Positions 20,429-32,128 are shown, counted from the first letter of the stretch. The stretch: DNA of 64,000 bases from Eledone cirrhosa (GCA_964016885.1 OZ024743.1:170395333-170459332), one strand, 5' to 3'. Made by a program: numbers and translations. The notes: generated by a model not told the origin, from the sequence alone.

Positions 20429-21469
20429 CTAATGTAATGGTACGCGATGGGGCCCACCCACAGCCCCGGCGGACAGAATGGAGAAGGCGTTTCCTCGGAG
20501 GACGGCAAGGGAGACGCGCTGGAAAAGCCACTCCAACTCGCGGGGCTCACACCTACGGCTGGCCAGCTCAGCGCCTATGGTGGTGAGTAAGGAGGTAGCC
20601 CTGGAGCCGAGGACACCAGAAGTTTCCACTGCCAGGGGAACGACCGCAAACCTGTCGGAGAGCGACCGGTATTTGAGGAGTTTGGCCCCCTCAGCCCGAC
20701 ATGCAGCAGAACCTGGGTCAGTTGCAGACTACACCAGGTTGCAGCTGCAGAAAGTGTCGGTGCAAGTGGCATCCCAGACGAGGGGTTTGCCACCGCGGAA
20801 CGGGAAGATGGTCATGCCATCTGGCCTTTTGCCATCCCCTCGATCCAGCCCCACCGGCTCGAGCTGGGAAGGGAAGCCTGCAGCGTCCAAGCCATGCTTA
20901 ATGACTTCGTTGAGGGCAGTATGGTGTGGAATGCGGCCGGCACTATGGCGACAGGAAAGCGGGTGGAGGCCGAAAGAGTCCACGGTGGAACCGCAGCGAC
21001 ATTGGTGTGGCTCGCAGATCCGGATGCCGAGCTTCAGGGAAACGCCGATTCGCAGGCTATGGTTGTCTAGCTGCGTGCCAGTGGAGAAGGAGGGCAGAGC
21101 ATGGAGCCAGGCACCACTGTGGGGTTTGGAGGCCGCATGAAAACAAGCAAGGCGGTGTTGGTCGAGCTTGTGTGTGAGCCTGTCTGAGGCCAGGCTGCAC
21201 TGGATGGCATCCCAAGTGCGTTGAGGGGACTTGACGTCAACAGGGGGTGAAGGAGGAGGGACGTCTACTGGGCTAAATCCCAGCTGGTCCCACGTCTCAC
21301 AGGCTGCCTCACGTTCTCTGAACACACAAGGTTCTGTTGTGTTTTGAAGACCCCTCTGACGAGGACGCGCCACGAGGTTACCGACAAAAGATACTCCGGC
21401 AAAGCTAGTGAGATCAGGGACCGGAGGCCTAGGCCGCCATACCTGACCAGTAAAGTGGCCTGTTGCCAC
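20429..21469 (-). pseudogene. RLE-element C-terminus: zinc finger and PD-(D/E)XK nuclease
   Basis: Residues 'CRCGSTVDSFGLHPLSCRHS' form a CX(1)C...H(X4)C finger. 'NEVIKHGLDAAGFPSQLEP' and 'DGKRPDGMTIFPF' plus 'LVWDATCTDTF' give the nuclease core, with RPD and the WDATC-D strand as likely catalytic residues. A later frame supplies the C-terminal part 'ELASRRCEPRELEWLFQR' and 'LAVLRGNAFSIL'. The nuclease nicks the target for primed reverse transcription. The frames are split, so it is inactive. Confidence 0.7.
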
Positions 21470-22490
21470 CCTATGTCATCAAACTTGACGTTGCATATCC
21501 CCTCGGCTGTTGCTCGGATACAAGTATCGAGGTCAGTGAGGAGAGATGTCTGGGTGCAGCATGGAGCGCTGCGGAGTGTATAGAGGAGCTTCGGCATGGC
21601 GAAGTAGTTCCTCAGCAGAAAGAGAGCTGGGTGGCCGTCAATCAAGCCCAGTCGGCTCATGAGAGTCTGGACCTGATGGTGGAGCGGATTGCCGGCGGGT
21701 GGATCGGTGACCCGAGGATGAGGACATCCTCTTTGGGGGTCACCTGAACCTGGCAGAGAATGGACCGCACGTCCAAGACGGAGGCTGCAAAGCTCACAGC
21801 ATCGAGGCTGACGTTCACCACCTCCGACTTGGCCGAGTTGACCTGGAGGCCGATTCCCGCCAGGGCAGTAATCACCGATTGAAGGTCATGGCAGCCTGTC
21901 CGTACGGGCCTGCCCAATGTAGCATCATCCAGATACCAAACGTTGAGAGGGGCCATGATACTCCGGGCGATGTGGTCAATACCAAGAGCAAACAAGAGGG
22001 GTCCCTGTTGGACCCCAGTAGCCGAGGGTATGACCGTATCAGCAGCTAGGAGCATGCTCGGGGCTCCATATGACAGGTGGCTCGGCTGAGGCAGGCCTTG
22101 AGCAGATGATCCCGGCGAAAAGAGTTAAAGGCATTCCTCATGTCAAGCTTGACAATGAGGTGCCTGGAGTCCCTGGATGCCGGTACCGATGGGCAGCTGC
22201 TGAAGAACTGCCTGATTGCATGAGAGGCTCCCTCACAGCCACCGGACACGCCAACACTCAGTTGCACCGGACTAAACTCCTCACCGGACTAAACTCCTCA
22301 CCCAGATCACCTTGGCAGCCAGCCTCCGGAAGACATTGCCCACAGCAATGGGGCGTATGCCACCCTCTTTCTTCCTGAGAGCGGTGAGGCTGGCCGAAAA
22401 AAAGAGGCCTCGGGCGTAAGGGTCGAGGGCACCATGAATGAGCCTATTGGTGAGTGCCACAATTGCACTCAGAAGGCGGCGCCAACATTA
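20430..22490 (-). mobile_element. Non-LTR retrotransposon with restriction-like endonuclease (GC-rich)
   Basis: A 2 kb block visibly richer in G+C than all neighbours. The minus strand encodes, in broken frames, RT fingers ('LTALRKKEGGIRPIAVGN'), RT palm ('KLDMRNAFNSFRRDHLLKAC', then 'WYLDDATLG'), thumb, a CCHC-like finger with PD-(D/E)XK nuclease, and a C-terminal domain. This order (RT first, nuclease last) is that of RLE-type non-LTR elements such as R2, R4, NeSL and CRE relatives, often site-specific. The clade cannot be fixed by eye. Confidence 0.75.
21265..22450 (-). pseudogene. RLE-element reverse transcriptase
   Basis: Frames at 22046-22267, 21657-22055 and 21265-21660 join to one RT: motif A 'KLDMRNAFNSF', motif B 'GVQQGPLLFALGIDHI', motif C 'WYLDDATLG', motif D 'IGLQVNSAKSEVV', then the thumb with 'LFLLRNYFAMPKLLYTLRS'. 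The catalytic YLDD is intact, but two frameshifts and a 17-bp tandem duplication (CGGACTAAACTCCTCAC twice, 22267-22300) upstream of motif A break the ORF. Confidence 0.75.
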
Positions 22491-22557
22491 AAACATTGTA
22501 TTGTTCTCCTGTGTTATTTTTCTTTGTTGCCTTCTTTATATGTACACATACATATCA

Positions 22558-22860
22558 ACATCATCATCATATCCTTTTAATATCTATTTTACATACTTTA
22601 GACAGATGTCGCATTCTGAGACCTAACTGCTCAGGTAACTAGGACCTGCTTGTATGCTTTGTTTCGGCTTGTTTCTATGATTGAGTGTGCTTCCTAATGC
22701 CAACCATTTTACAGTGTGTACTTGGAGCATTCTATGATGGCTCTGGCACTACCATCTTACTGGGTGGACTGGGTGCTTTTCATCATGGTACCAGCACCAA
22801 CTCATTACAGAACTAAGGTACTCAGTGCCCTTGGTTTTGCTGTGGAGGTTCAGGTTAGGA
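22558..22860. repeat. ATC-headed dispersed repeat, strongly diverged
   Basis: ATCATCATCATATCCTTTTA, then a clear match in CTTCCTAATGCCAACCATTT, ACAGTGTGTACTTGGAGC and GACTGGGTGCTTTTCATCAT. Older than the other copies by its number of changes. Confidence 0.6.
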
Positions 22861-22929
22861 TACCATCAACATCAACACTATTACCACCCACCCTGTCATC
22901 AACATCATCAATACTTTCTCATTATCCGC

Positions 22930-23100
22930 ACCACCACTATCATCACAGCTAACAACACTCCTATCACCATAGCTAACACTACCACCACCATTACTGCCAT
23001 CACAGCTAACACCACCACCATTACTGCCTTCACAGCTAACACCACCACCATTACTGCCTTCACAGCTAAATACTACAACCAGCACCTCTACTACCACCAC
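22930..23100. repeat. 30-bp minisatellite (CACAGCTAACACCACCACCA)
   Basis: Tandem units ACACCACCACCATTACTGCC plus TTCACAGCTA, three nearly exact copies with weaker ones on both sides. The Thr/His-rich frames here are by-products. Confidence 0.9.
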
Positions 23101-24279
23101 TAGCATCATAGCTAACACCACTGCAATCACAGCTCTGCAATCACAATTAACACTACTAGCACTATTATTGAAGCTAACTCCACCACCACTACTAGCACAG
23201 TGAGTACATAAAAAGTGTTTGTTGTCCTCTCTAAGAGATGTGTGCATAAGGTATCTCTCCTCCTTCTCTCCTTCTGCCTTTCTCCTGTTCTCTTGTTATC
23301 TTTTACAGCAAGCTACCACACCCTTTCTTAGTCCCACTCTCTCTCCCACCCTCCCAAGTTGTTGATAGTGTTATTTGGAGGAAGAGGTTGAGTGGGAGTG
23401 AAGTTGGGAATGGGAAATGAGGTTGGTTGTTGTTTAGTCACCCCAACATCAGGTCTGACTGATCAACAGACCTATGATTAAAGGAATTCCAGCCATAATA
23501 ATCTCTTTTTAGTCTTGTGTCTTTTGACTTGGTATAATTTGAGTGAATCTAGCTTCTATTTCAAGCAGGCCAAGCAACTTAGGCCCTTAGAGGCAACCTG
23601 AGGTATTGTGGTGGTAGTAGAAGTAGTAGTAGTAGTGTTGTAGTTTAAGCGATCGGACCTACCTTGCATCTCCAATTTAATCCAGACTGAATCATCCACT
23701 GCGACGACGTCCACGTGACTTATGTCCAACTGAGTATAACAGAACCTCTCTCACTCACTTTTGCAAACACCTCCAAACTCGGCCACAACCTGATGAAAAA
23801 GAGGCAATCGATTGGCTCCGAACCCTGATATCTGTCACGCGTCCTTCACTTCTGGTAAGACATCCCCCAGCTGTCTTACCAGCCACTGGTCAGTCCTGCC
23901 TGGCACATCAGTAATATCTAGATACACAAATAAGGTACACTAAATATATTATGACACTGACCATAACGTGCTTCAGCTCATATTGTGCCACTGTCCATAT
24001 TGAATCACAAGCCACTGTGCCACTGCCCAAACTGGGCTTATTAATACCATCAGAGCCAACAAGGTAGCCTGTATGTGGGTTGCTTTACCTCTAGAATAGT
24101 AGTCAGATCCTCCTAGACACATTGGATAAGGTACATACATACTCACTCCTAAATATATATATGGTGGAGGTTGCAGTTGGAATAACTTTGATCATAGATA
24201 GGTCTGCTAGATAAGGTTTGACCTTGGACTAAACAACCACTACTATTACCACCCTACAATTATTGTCACAACTAATAAT
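23101..24279. other. No gene recognised
   Basis: Contains CT-rich sequence, part of the CAGGTCTGACTGATCAACAG dispersed repeat near 23455 and unique AT-rich DNA. Nothing codes convincingly. Confidence 0.5.
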
Positions 24280-24469
24280 ATTTGTTTCTACTTCTGGCAC
24301 AAGGCCAGCAAATACCCAGTGCATTACTGGTACTTTATTTTATCGACCCCGTAAGGATAAAAACCAAAGTTAACCTTGGCGGGATTTGAACTCAGAATGG
24401 CGAGGGTCGTAACTCTATGCATCAAAGCATGGCGTTTGACCCTCTACCGATACTGCCAATCCACCGCCC
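24280..24469 (+). mobile_element. Cephalopod tRNA-derived SINE with 12-bp target duplication
   Basis: Complete copy from TTTGTTTCTACTTCTGGCAC to CCGATACTGCCAATCCACCG, flanked by ACAACTAATAAT on both sides (24268-24279 and 24470-24481). The flank proves LINE-mediated insertion and defines the full length of about 190 bp. Confidence 0.95.
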
Positions 24470-24639
24470 ACAACTAATAATTGCCAGTCAACAAGAGAAC
24501 CTGATAGAAATAACAGCCAAATCTAGCATATCAAAAAGGGAGGAAGGACACATTGCATAATGTAGTCATTAATAAGGAAAGATAATCACAGCAAGAAGGT
24601 TTTTGATCAACAACAACCATCTTCATTATAAACACCACC

Positions 24640-25035
24640 AACCTACAATCATTATCACCATTACTACCACCACACTACTATCACCATCACCACACTACAA
24701 TCACCATCACCACCACCACACTACAATCACCATCACCACCACCACACTACTATCACCATCACCACCACTACACTACAATCACCATCACCACCACTACACT
24801 ACAATCACCATCACCACCACCACACTACAATCACCATCACCACCACCACACTACTATCACCATCACCACCACCACACTACAATCACCATCACCACCACCA
24901 CACTACAATCACCATCACCACCACCACACTACTATCACCATCACCACCACCACACTACAATCACCATCACCACCACCACACTACAATCACCACCACCACC
25001 ACTACACTACAATCACCACCACCACACTACTATCA
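24640..25035. repeat. 27-bp ACC-rich minisatellite
   Basis: About 14 units of ACTACAATCACCATCACCACC ACC type, with two alternating variants (CTACAATC and CTACTATC). It translates to His/Thr repeats without meaning. Confidence 0.95.
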
Positions 25036-25039
25036 TCAT

Positions 25040-25160
25040 TTTTATTACGGCCCTTTCCATTCTGAGTTCAAATCCCGCCGAGGTCAACTTTGCCTTTCAT
25101 CCTTACGGGGTCGATAAAATAAAGTACCAGTAATGCACTGCCAAAAGTAGAAACAATTAT
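25040..25160 (-). mobile_element. SINE copy, partial
   Basis: GAGTTCAAATCCCGCCGAGG and CGGGGTCGATAAAATAAAGT in reverse orientation, directly at the end of the minisatellite. Confidence 0.9.
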
Positions 25161-25172
25161 TATAAACACTAC

Positions 25173-25368
25173 CGGGCAGTGAATTGGCAGTATCAGTAGA
25201 GGGTCACACGCCATGCTTTGCAGCAAAGAGTTACGGCCCTTTATGGTCTGAGTTCAAATCCTGCCGAGGTTAACTTTGCCTTTCATCCTTACGGGGTCGA
25301 TATAATAAAGTACCAGTAATACACTGAGATAATTGCTGGACTTGTACCAAAAGTAGAAATAATTATTA
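25173..25368 (-). mobile_element. SINE copy, full length
   Basis: Reverse copy from GGCAGTGAATTGGCAGTATC to AAAAGTAGAAATAATTATT. ATTATTATAAACACTACC occurs before and after it (25155 and 25363), probably a long target duplication or tandem insertion of two SINEs. Confidence 0.9.
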
Positions 25369-25439
25369 TAAACACTACCAACACCCTCCAACTATCATCA
25401 TTAGTGTAGGACATGTTTTGTGGTACTGGTTGTTTATAC

Positions 25440-25560
25440 TGAGTTAAAATCCTTTCCAGGGTAGATAAAAAATGAAGTACTCAGTCAAGTACTGAGGTCC
25501 TTAAAATTGACATCCCCTTCCTTCAGATTGCTGGCCTTGTGCCTAAATTGAAAAGCATCA
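25440..25560 (-). mobile_element. SINE copy, old
   Basis: Weak match: GAGTTAAAATCCTTTCCAGG, GTAGATAAAAAATGAAGTAC and CTGGCCTTGTGCCTAAATTG. Confidence 0.6.
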
Positions 25561-25830
25561 TTATAAACACTATTAACACCACAACCATCTACAATCATCA
25601 TTTTCATAACAACAATGTCAGCAGCTGCTGAGAAGGGAGAGGTCCTTCTCTTTCTTCCCTCTCCTCCTAAAGTCAAATAAATAGACTGAGTTGACTGTGT
25701 GGGAGTGGGAGGTTATGGTGGTGGACAGAGGAGGATGAGTAATGATAGTGGGGAAGGGGTAGACAAACAGAAGAATGAAAGAGAGGTAGCAAAAACTGTA
25801 TTGGGGAAGGTGGAGATGGTAGTAGTGTTA

Positions 25831-25936
25831 AATAATTGTTTCTACTTTTGGCACAAGTCCAGCAATTAGCCAGTGCATTGTTGGTACTTTATTTTATAGA
25901 CTGTAAAGATGAAAGGTAAAGTTAACCTCAGTGGGT
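25831..25936 (+). mobile_element. SINE copy, 5' part only
   Basis: ATTGTTTCTACTTTTGGCAC to AAGGTAAAGTTAACCTCAGT, with deletions in the CGACCCCG region. Confidence 0.85.
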
Positions 25937-26279
25937 AGTAGAGCTGATGGGAATGGTGGGATGAATAAGAGGGTGGAGATGGCGGTGGTGATAGTGATTT
26001 CGAGAGGGGGTTTGGAGGAGTAGGAGTATGCAAAGAAAGGTGGGTAGCAGAGTGAGGGAGGGGAAAGAAGTGTTGAATAAAAACAATGGAGGGAGGAGTG
26101 GAGGAAATGTGTGAATGGTTGTTGTGTGTAAAGAAACTGTTTCTCTTCCACTTCCATCTTCATATATCTCTCTCACTCTTTGTCTTTCATTATACACTGT
26201 TAATCAAGTCAAAGCCCCAGCTAACACTACTGCCACCATCATCATCATCACTATCACCACTTGGAAGTGTCTCTAAATG

Positions 26280-26520
26280 GGTGCTCTATCACTAAAATAA
26301 GCAACCAAATCTCTTTCAAATCAGACCCTAACATCTTTTAAAAAGACCCACATTGGATAATGTAATCCTTGTTTCTCTTCAAATGGGGGAAGAATCTAAG
26401 ACTAAGTGACCACATACACCATTCAAGAAGTGGTGTTGATCTTGTTGTTTAACTCCACATCAACCAGACCTGTGATCAAAGGCGTTCCAGTAATGGCCAT
26501 CCTTTTGTTATCTAGTATGT
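26280..26520. repeat. Dispersed CAGCCAAATCTC repeat
   Basis: GCAACCAAATCTCTTTCAAA, CATTGGATAATGTAATCC and AACCAGACCTGTGATCAAAG are shared with copies at 19480, 23455, 24500 and 38860. Unclassified. Confidence 0.55.
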
Positions 26521-26924
26521 TCTTACATAAGACAATTAAAGTGATAATTGAGGCAGATTTGTATCCTATTTTTAGCAGATGCAGCAATAATTACACTAGT
26601 TTAATTACACTAGTAGTGAAAGTTATTAGTTGTGGTGTTAAACTAAAAGTGAATGAAGGGAGTGAGTGAGAGAGACTTCATGATATATATTTGTTTGCTC
26701 TTACATAAAGGAAAACAGGACCCAGATTCCCTCTGGGAAGTGGCCTTGCTCAGTGTGCAAGAAAGGAGTAGGTAGAAATTCCATCCTATGTCCCAAATGC
26801 TAGCTATGCAAACACAAGAGAGTGGGATCACATGTAGGCTGTCAAAGAGCAGAGGTTTTATATGTGGCCAATGCACCAGTATAATAATTAGCAAGAGCCC
26901 ACAGAATACTAACTCCTTCAAATG

Positions 26925-27315
26925 CCCAGAGTGTTCTGTAGTAGTTGACAGTTTCTGCTATCTCAGTGACCACATTAGCAGTGGAGGAGGGTGTTCCAAA
27001 AGTACAGTAGCCTGAGTGAGAAAGTGATGGAGAAAGTTCAGCGAGCTACTATCGCTGCTAGCTACAAAAGGTTTTTCCTCAAAATAAAGGGCTGATTTGA
27101 TGATGTATGTATCCAAAAAACAATGTTGTATGGTAATGAGACCTGGGCACTGTGTTCAGAGGACCTGAGAACTTTGGAAAGAAAGGCATACTCCAATGGA
27201 GGTGTAATAGTAAAATACATTTAAAAGCATAAATGAACATAGAGAGAAACTGGGCATAAGAGGGATCAGATGTTGTGTGCAGGAGAGGCGATTGCATTGG
27301 TATGGATATGCGACG
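26925..27315 (+). mobile_element. LINE-A C-terminal fragment
   Basis: Encodes 'VVDSFCYLSDHISSGGGCSK' and, after stops, the 'YVSKKQCCMVMRPGHC' and 'RERRLHWYGYAT' blocks of the LINE-A tail. Old, with many changes. Confidence 0.7.
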
Positions 27316-27464
27316 TGTATGTATGTATATGTGTGTGTGTGTATTTATATATATATATTTATAACCTTCTCGTTTGTTTTTCTAAAATAACAATCTCGTT
27401 CGTTTAATTTTGGCCGAAAATTCTAGGGTTTATAAAATGGCCTCCTTACCCTTCCTAATCTTTA

Positions 27465-27520
27465 CTACCCCCCCCCCCCCCATATCGTATAGGCGCCTGC
27501 TGGTTCCCCCCCCCCCCCTC
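27465..27520. repeat. Two poly-C tracts
   Basis: C(14) and C(11) runs within 50 bases, on the 5' side of the LINE-A at 28030. Confidence 0.9.
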
Positions 27521-27747
27521 TCTCAATCACTCCCTGCTCTCACCAAATATAAAATAAACCTGTTACCAGGTACGAATCTCAGAATTTGTCAAATATTATT
27601 AATGGTCACACACTGCTCAGTCTCCTGTGAAATGTAATGTAAAATGCCATTTTCTTTTCTTGTCTCTCCATCTTCCCGGTCCATCTCAATGCTATTCTAT
27701 AATTCTGTCTGGTTGTTCTAAATATTATTCGCTTATTATTGTTATAT

Positions 27748-27831
27748 GCTTGTCCAATTATGCCCAAAATTCGAGGATTTTATTTAAATGCTTGTCCAGT
27801 TATGCCCAAAATTCGAGGATTTTATTTAAAC
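27748..27831. repeat. 42-bp tandem duplication
   Basis: CTTGTCCARTTATGCCCAAA with its continuation ATTCGAGGATTTTATTTAAA occurs twice in tandem with one difference. Confidence 0.9.
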
Positions 27832-28029
27832 CTTCACGCTAACTACCCCATACCCCTCCCATCCGCCCCCACTCACCACCATTATTATTTCGACCAATCA
27901 TAAGTCAGCGGCCTATGCTATCACTTCTTCCGGTTGCCTTTCGATATGATGGATGGACTAGGGAATTCTGGAGAGTCTGAAAAATCTGAACACTCAGTGA
28001 CAATGCCAAAGATAAATACAAATTCACCT

Positions 28030-29525
28030 CATACTGCCGGATGAAAAGGCAAGGATTCCTCTTTATTTCGGCCGCAGATGGCCAACATAACCCCAACACC
28101 AGCCCCCTCCCCGTGCCCCACCGTTCCCACCCACCAAACGCAATCCAAAACTTCAGAGTTGGTACCATGAATGTAGGCACCTTAAAAGGTCGCTCTAACG
28201 AGGTTGTAAAAATGCTTGAACGTAAGGAGGTTGATGTTTGATGTATCCAAGAGACCAGGTGGAGGGGTGGGTCTGCTAGATTCATTGTGGGTAAAAAACG
28301 ATGCTATAAGCTTTTCTGGGTGGGAAATGACAACGGGCTGAGTGGGGTAGGAATCATGTTGGCAGAAAAATGGGTAGATAAGATAATAGACGTAAATAGA
28401 GTGAATGACAGAATAATTAAAATAAGACTTGTCCTAAATAGAACTACTGTGACAGTAATATCTGCGTACTCACCCCAATCCGGACTGCCTGGCATCATAA
28501 AAGACAGATTCTATGAGACATTGATGCTTACTACCTCCCAAATAACCGACAGTGACTACATAATTATTGCTGGAGACCTAAATGGTCAATAACCTAACTG
28601 TCTGTAACACTAACTTCAAAAAACGAGACAATCACTTGATCACCTATAGATCAGGGGAACACGCCAGTCAGATAGATTATATCCTTACCAGAAGACGTGA
28701 TAGAGTGTCTGTTGTAAACACTAAATCCCTCCCCCATGAAGAATGCACCTCCCAACATAGACTCATAGTCAGCGGCCTCATAGTCAGGACAAGACGTACT
28801 CGACAGCAGAGGAAGACTATCCTCAGGAAAAAAATATGGAAGCTAAAGGACCCCACAGCCAGTAATAAATTTAAAAGCATATTACTTGATGCTTTCGACA
28901 GTAAGGAAGAGCAATTAGAGTCGCACAATATAGAGGAACAGTGGGAATTCCTGAAAGCTAACCTGCTGAAGGCGGCAGATGATGTCTGTGGCTGCAGCAG
29001 GCCTATAGGGAGGAGGAGAGTAACGTGGTGGTGGAACAGTAAGGTGGCGCAGTCAATTAAGGCCAAAACGCAGGCTTGGAAAGTATGGCGGGATGGGGGA
29101 AGTAGAGAAGACTATCAAGTGGCCAGGAGGGAAGCTAGGAGACAAGTGTACTTCGCAAGAAGGGAAGCAGAGGAAAGAAAGTTCAAGCATGTTCTACAAC
29201 GTGAGGTGTTCAGGATTGCTAGGCAATGTGTCAAGGAAAACCGTGATATTGTCGGGGAGAAGTGTGTCCTTAATGATGATGGTGTACTTGCCATCACTGA
29301 CGCCGATAAGAAGTTAGCTTGGAAGTGTCACTACGAAAGGCTACTAAATGAGGAGAATAATTGGGAGAAAGACAGTCTCCCCCACATTGATCCAATAGAG
29401 GGACCAGCAGTGCTAGTTGAAGGTAGTATAATAAGTAAGGCAATCAAAGATATGAAGATGGGTAAGGCGGCTGGGCCTTTGGAAATAGTTGCTGAAATGC
29501 TGAAAGCATCTGGAACAGTGGGACA
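28030..29525 (+). mobile_element. LINE-A 5' half (endonuclease and linker)
   Basis: The only plus-strand copy with the 5' half. It begins with 'FISAADGQHNPNTSPLP' (possibly N-terminal ORF2), runs through the APE endonuclease and the linker, and stops in 'KMGKAAGPLEIVAEMLKASG', just before the RT palm, where a TA/TG tract starts. A 3'-truncated LINE is unusual and points to later deletion rather than incomplete insertion. Confidence 0.8.
28146..29523 (+). pseudogene. LINE-A APE-type endonuclease and linker
   Basis: Motifs of the exonuclease III/APE fold: 'VGTMNVGTLKGRSNEVVKML' (start strand), 'QETRWRG' (catalytic Glu), 'TVTVISAYSPQSG', 'DYIIIAGDLNG' (GDFN motif) and 'SQIDYILTR' (the D of the SDH-like end is shifted). 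A TGA replaces the Cys codon before 'IQETRW', and about 40 codons after 'GDLNG' are deleted with a frameshift. The linker 'RRRVTWWWNSKVAQSIKAK' follows in one 330-codon frame. The enzyme would nick target DNA. It is dead here. Confidence 0.85.
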
Positions 29526-30000
29526 GATATATATATATGTGTGTGTGTGTATATGGATACATATATATTTATAGATACATATACATATAGAAAAAATAAA
29601 TCAAAGAACGCCTATATACTTATACAATTTTTATTCGCTAACAATGTTTCATCCATACCGTGGGGCAGGAATCCTCATAGCGTCATCAATAAAAGCTTAG
29701 TCACCAGAACAGTAGAGAAACTGTACAGGATAGCATGAGGGAGATTGGATATGTGAAGGATGGAGAGAATGCCTACTGGGTTTAATAGTCAACATTATAA
29801 CAAACCATGATAATACAATAACACAGGCATATTTTCCCACAAGAGACTGGGGCATGTGAAGGCAAACAAAAGCAATCTTAAGCACTTAAAGATAATTAAA
29901 AATATATATATATAAAAAAAAAGAAGAATTTTAAGAAAAATAATTTTAAAATAATACTTAAAAGTAATTAAAAATAATTATATATATATATATATAGTTA

Positions 30001-30234
30001 AAGGATGAAGATTAACATGGTTGGCTGTACAATAAAGGCTTTATTTAAAGTACTGACAATTGTTTCGTTGATCATGTGGGTCTAGAGTTCGCTAATCGCT
30101 TGATGTTGCGTTATTCGATCTCCAATACATTATTCTCCTATGGTCAACACATCAGATCATGTAGATAGCATCTTGTTGAGTCAAAAAAAGCCTCTAACTG
30201 GATTACCTATAACGATAACTTGTTATCCCATATG

Positions 30235-30235
<1 letters not shown>
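30001..30235 (-). repeat. PLE pseudo-LTR fragment with hammerhead relic (family 3)
   Basis: Read on the minus strand (30051-30168): CTGATGT core, GTTGACCAT pairing with ATGATCAAC (one mismatch) as helix II, then CGAAACAATTGTCAG, giving the same ACAATTGT helix III and a GUC cleavage site as family 3 at 7790. The 3' flank CCTTTATTGTACAGCCAACC ATG also parallels PLE-1 (CCTTTTTTGTACTGTTGACC). So this is a distant relative of PLE-1. Confidence 0.6.
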
Positions 30236-30269
<34 letters not shown>

Positions 30270-31563
30270 ATATACATATACATTTTGAGTAAAAAAGACG
30301 TGTGTCAGCCATTTTGGAGAAATATATATGTGTCATCTGATTATCACGATTTAGCTATTAAAGGCTTATTTAAATTCTACTTTGATTGAGTACTTTTTCT
30401 CATGTTTGTCAATAATACATGGGTGTGTATGTATATATTCTTTGTTTTTGTTTTGCAAAATTTCTTATCTGAAAACATGTATTGAAACAGATATTGTTGT
30501 ACTTTGTTGTACTGCCAATAAAAACACACGCATCTGTTGGTTTTCACTTCAATTTATTATAAATTACCAGTTGGTTAGTATAATAATCAGATGGTTGTTT
30601 ATTTTTTGTCAAAGCTCTTTTGACACACATTCTGTGACCTCTTCATTGACTAATTTTTATTTTGTGTCTCTCTTTGTTCTGTGCTACACCATATTGTTTT
30701 TGTGAGCTCACAATTAACTTTGTTTATTCATATGTTATATATATTTTAGTGATAACCATTATGCAACAGCTATGACCTCACCAGATAGCTAGAATTTGAA
30801 GAGAAACTGCTTTTATAACAGCGAATATGAATAAACAAAGTTAATTTTCAACCTGTTGAGTTACACTTCTTGTTTTTAAATATACTCCAGAGTAAACAGA
30901 CCCACCTGTGTACTTTGTCGAGTGCTCTTCCCTGCATACTGAAGTGTCAGTAATTAACCAACACATACTTGAATTAATGTTTATATATGTAGATAAATCA
31001 ACCAAAATATACGGCAGTGTCCAATCCGTATGAAGAACTCAATGTAATCCAAATATCATGAAAAGAAAAGATGCATTCAAAAATTTTTTCGATGAAAATC
31101 ACAGGAAAACAGAGTCAAGATAAATTAATAAAAACAATGAATAAAAACAAAGAAACAGTTCCTTATATTAAAAAATTCATCATTTTACGATCGTTTCTAG
31201 GATATATATGTGTGTGTTGGTATGTATATCATATAGATCTATGTAAAAATTTTACAAACTATCAGAGGGAATATACATACCTACACATATATATGCTGTC
31301 TTCAGAAATAATGATATTTGTTATTGAAAAACACCAACAAAGATTTAATATAATAGGTCTGTTTGGGAACAGGTTTTGAATTGGCCAATAGAAGAGTAGT
31401 AAGTGGTCAAGTTGATAGAATAGTAGTAGTAGAAATTTAATTTAGGGGTAGAAATTTAATTTAGGAATGCTGACTTCAGTTTTGAATGGAAATAATACTT
31501 TGAATGAAAAGATTCCTTTGGGGATGAAAAGAGGTCAAGCTAGTGAAATGTACACGAAAATTT
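30236..31563. other. AT-rich intergenic DNA
   Basis: No gene. A perfect 20-bp inverted repeat (TTAACTTTGTTTATTCATAT near 30716 and its complement near 30824) about 90 bases apart is the only structure noted. Confidence 0.5.
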
Positions 31564-31925
31564 GATGTTATTAAAGAATAATACTAATGTTAAAATCGAA
31601 GGAGAATAACATTGTGGGATTAATTTTTTTAGTGAGAAATACCAATCTTATTAAAAACATAAGGAATTTAGATCTATAAAAAGAAATTAAATTAATTTAA
31701 TTGATAGGATACTTATAGGATAAATTTATATTAATTTATATAAATGTGAAAAATAAGAGTTAGATGTTATTAAAGAATGTTGTTAAAAACGGAGGAAAAA
31801 AAAATTGAGGGGGGATAAATGTATTAGTGAGAAATAACAAACTTATATAGACTACAAGGAATTTAGATTCATAACAGGAAATTAAAATAGTTTATATGTA
31901 TACTTATAGGTATTAATTTTAGGAA
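31564..31925. repeat. Two diverged direct repeats of about 200 bp
   Basis: GATGTTATTAAAGAAT, TTAGTGAGAAATA, AAGGAATTTAGAT and ATACTTATAGG occur in the same order in both units. Possibly a remnant satellite. Confidence 0.6.
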
Positions 31926-32128
31926 AAGATAGCTGTAAAAGGGAAATAAAATTATGAAGTTCTCAGTAGTAAAATACTAATTATAGGTTAACTAAATTTA
32001 AAAAAAACAAAAAAAAACTAATTATAATAATTTGTAAAATAAAAGTGTATATTAATTAATATATATATATAAAGTGAAATTACAGGAGGCCAAAAATGTT
32101 GAATTTCCTTAATTATTCATTTCTGCAA

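Noticed and set aside
20478..21140. 220-codon plus-strand frame in the GC-rich block
   Set aside because: Antisense shadow of the RLE-element nuclease. High GC makes chance open frames likely. No family motif.
24280..24469. Possible functional tRNA gene in the SINE
   Set aside because: Only the B-box-like GGATTTGAACTC is tRNA-like. No cloverleaf or anticodon arm can be drawn, and the family is dispersed.
24640..25035. Array considered as CRISPR
   Set aside because: Units are directly adjacent without spacers, and the genome is eukaryotic.
24603..25133. His/Thr-rich frame of 176 codons
   Set aside because: By-product of the 27-bp ACC minisatellite, ending in a reversed SINE.
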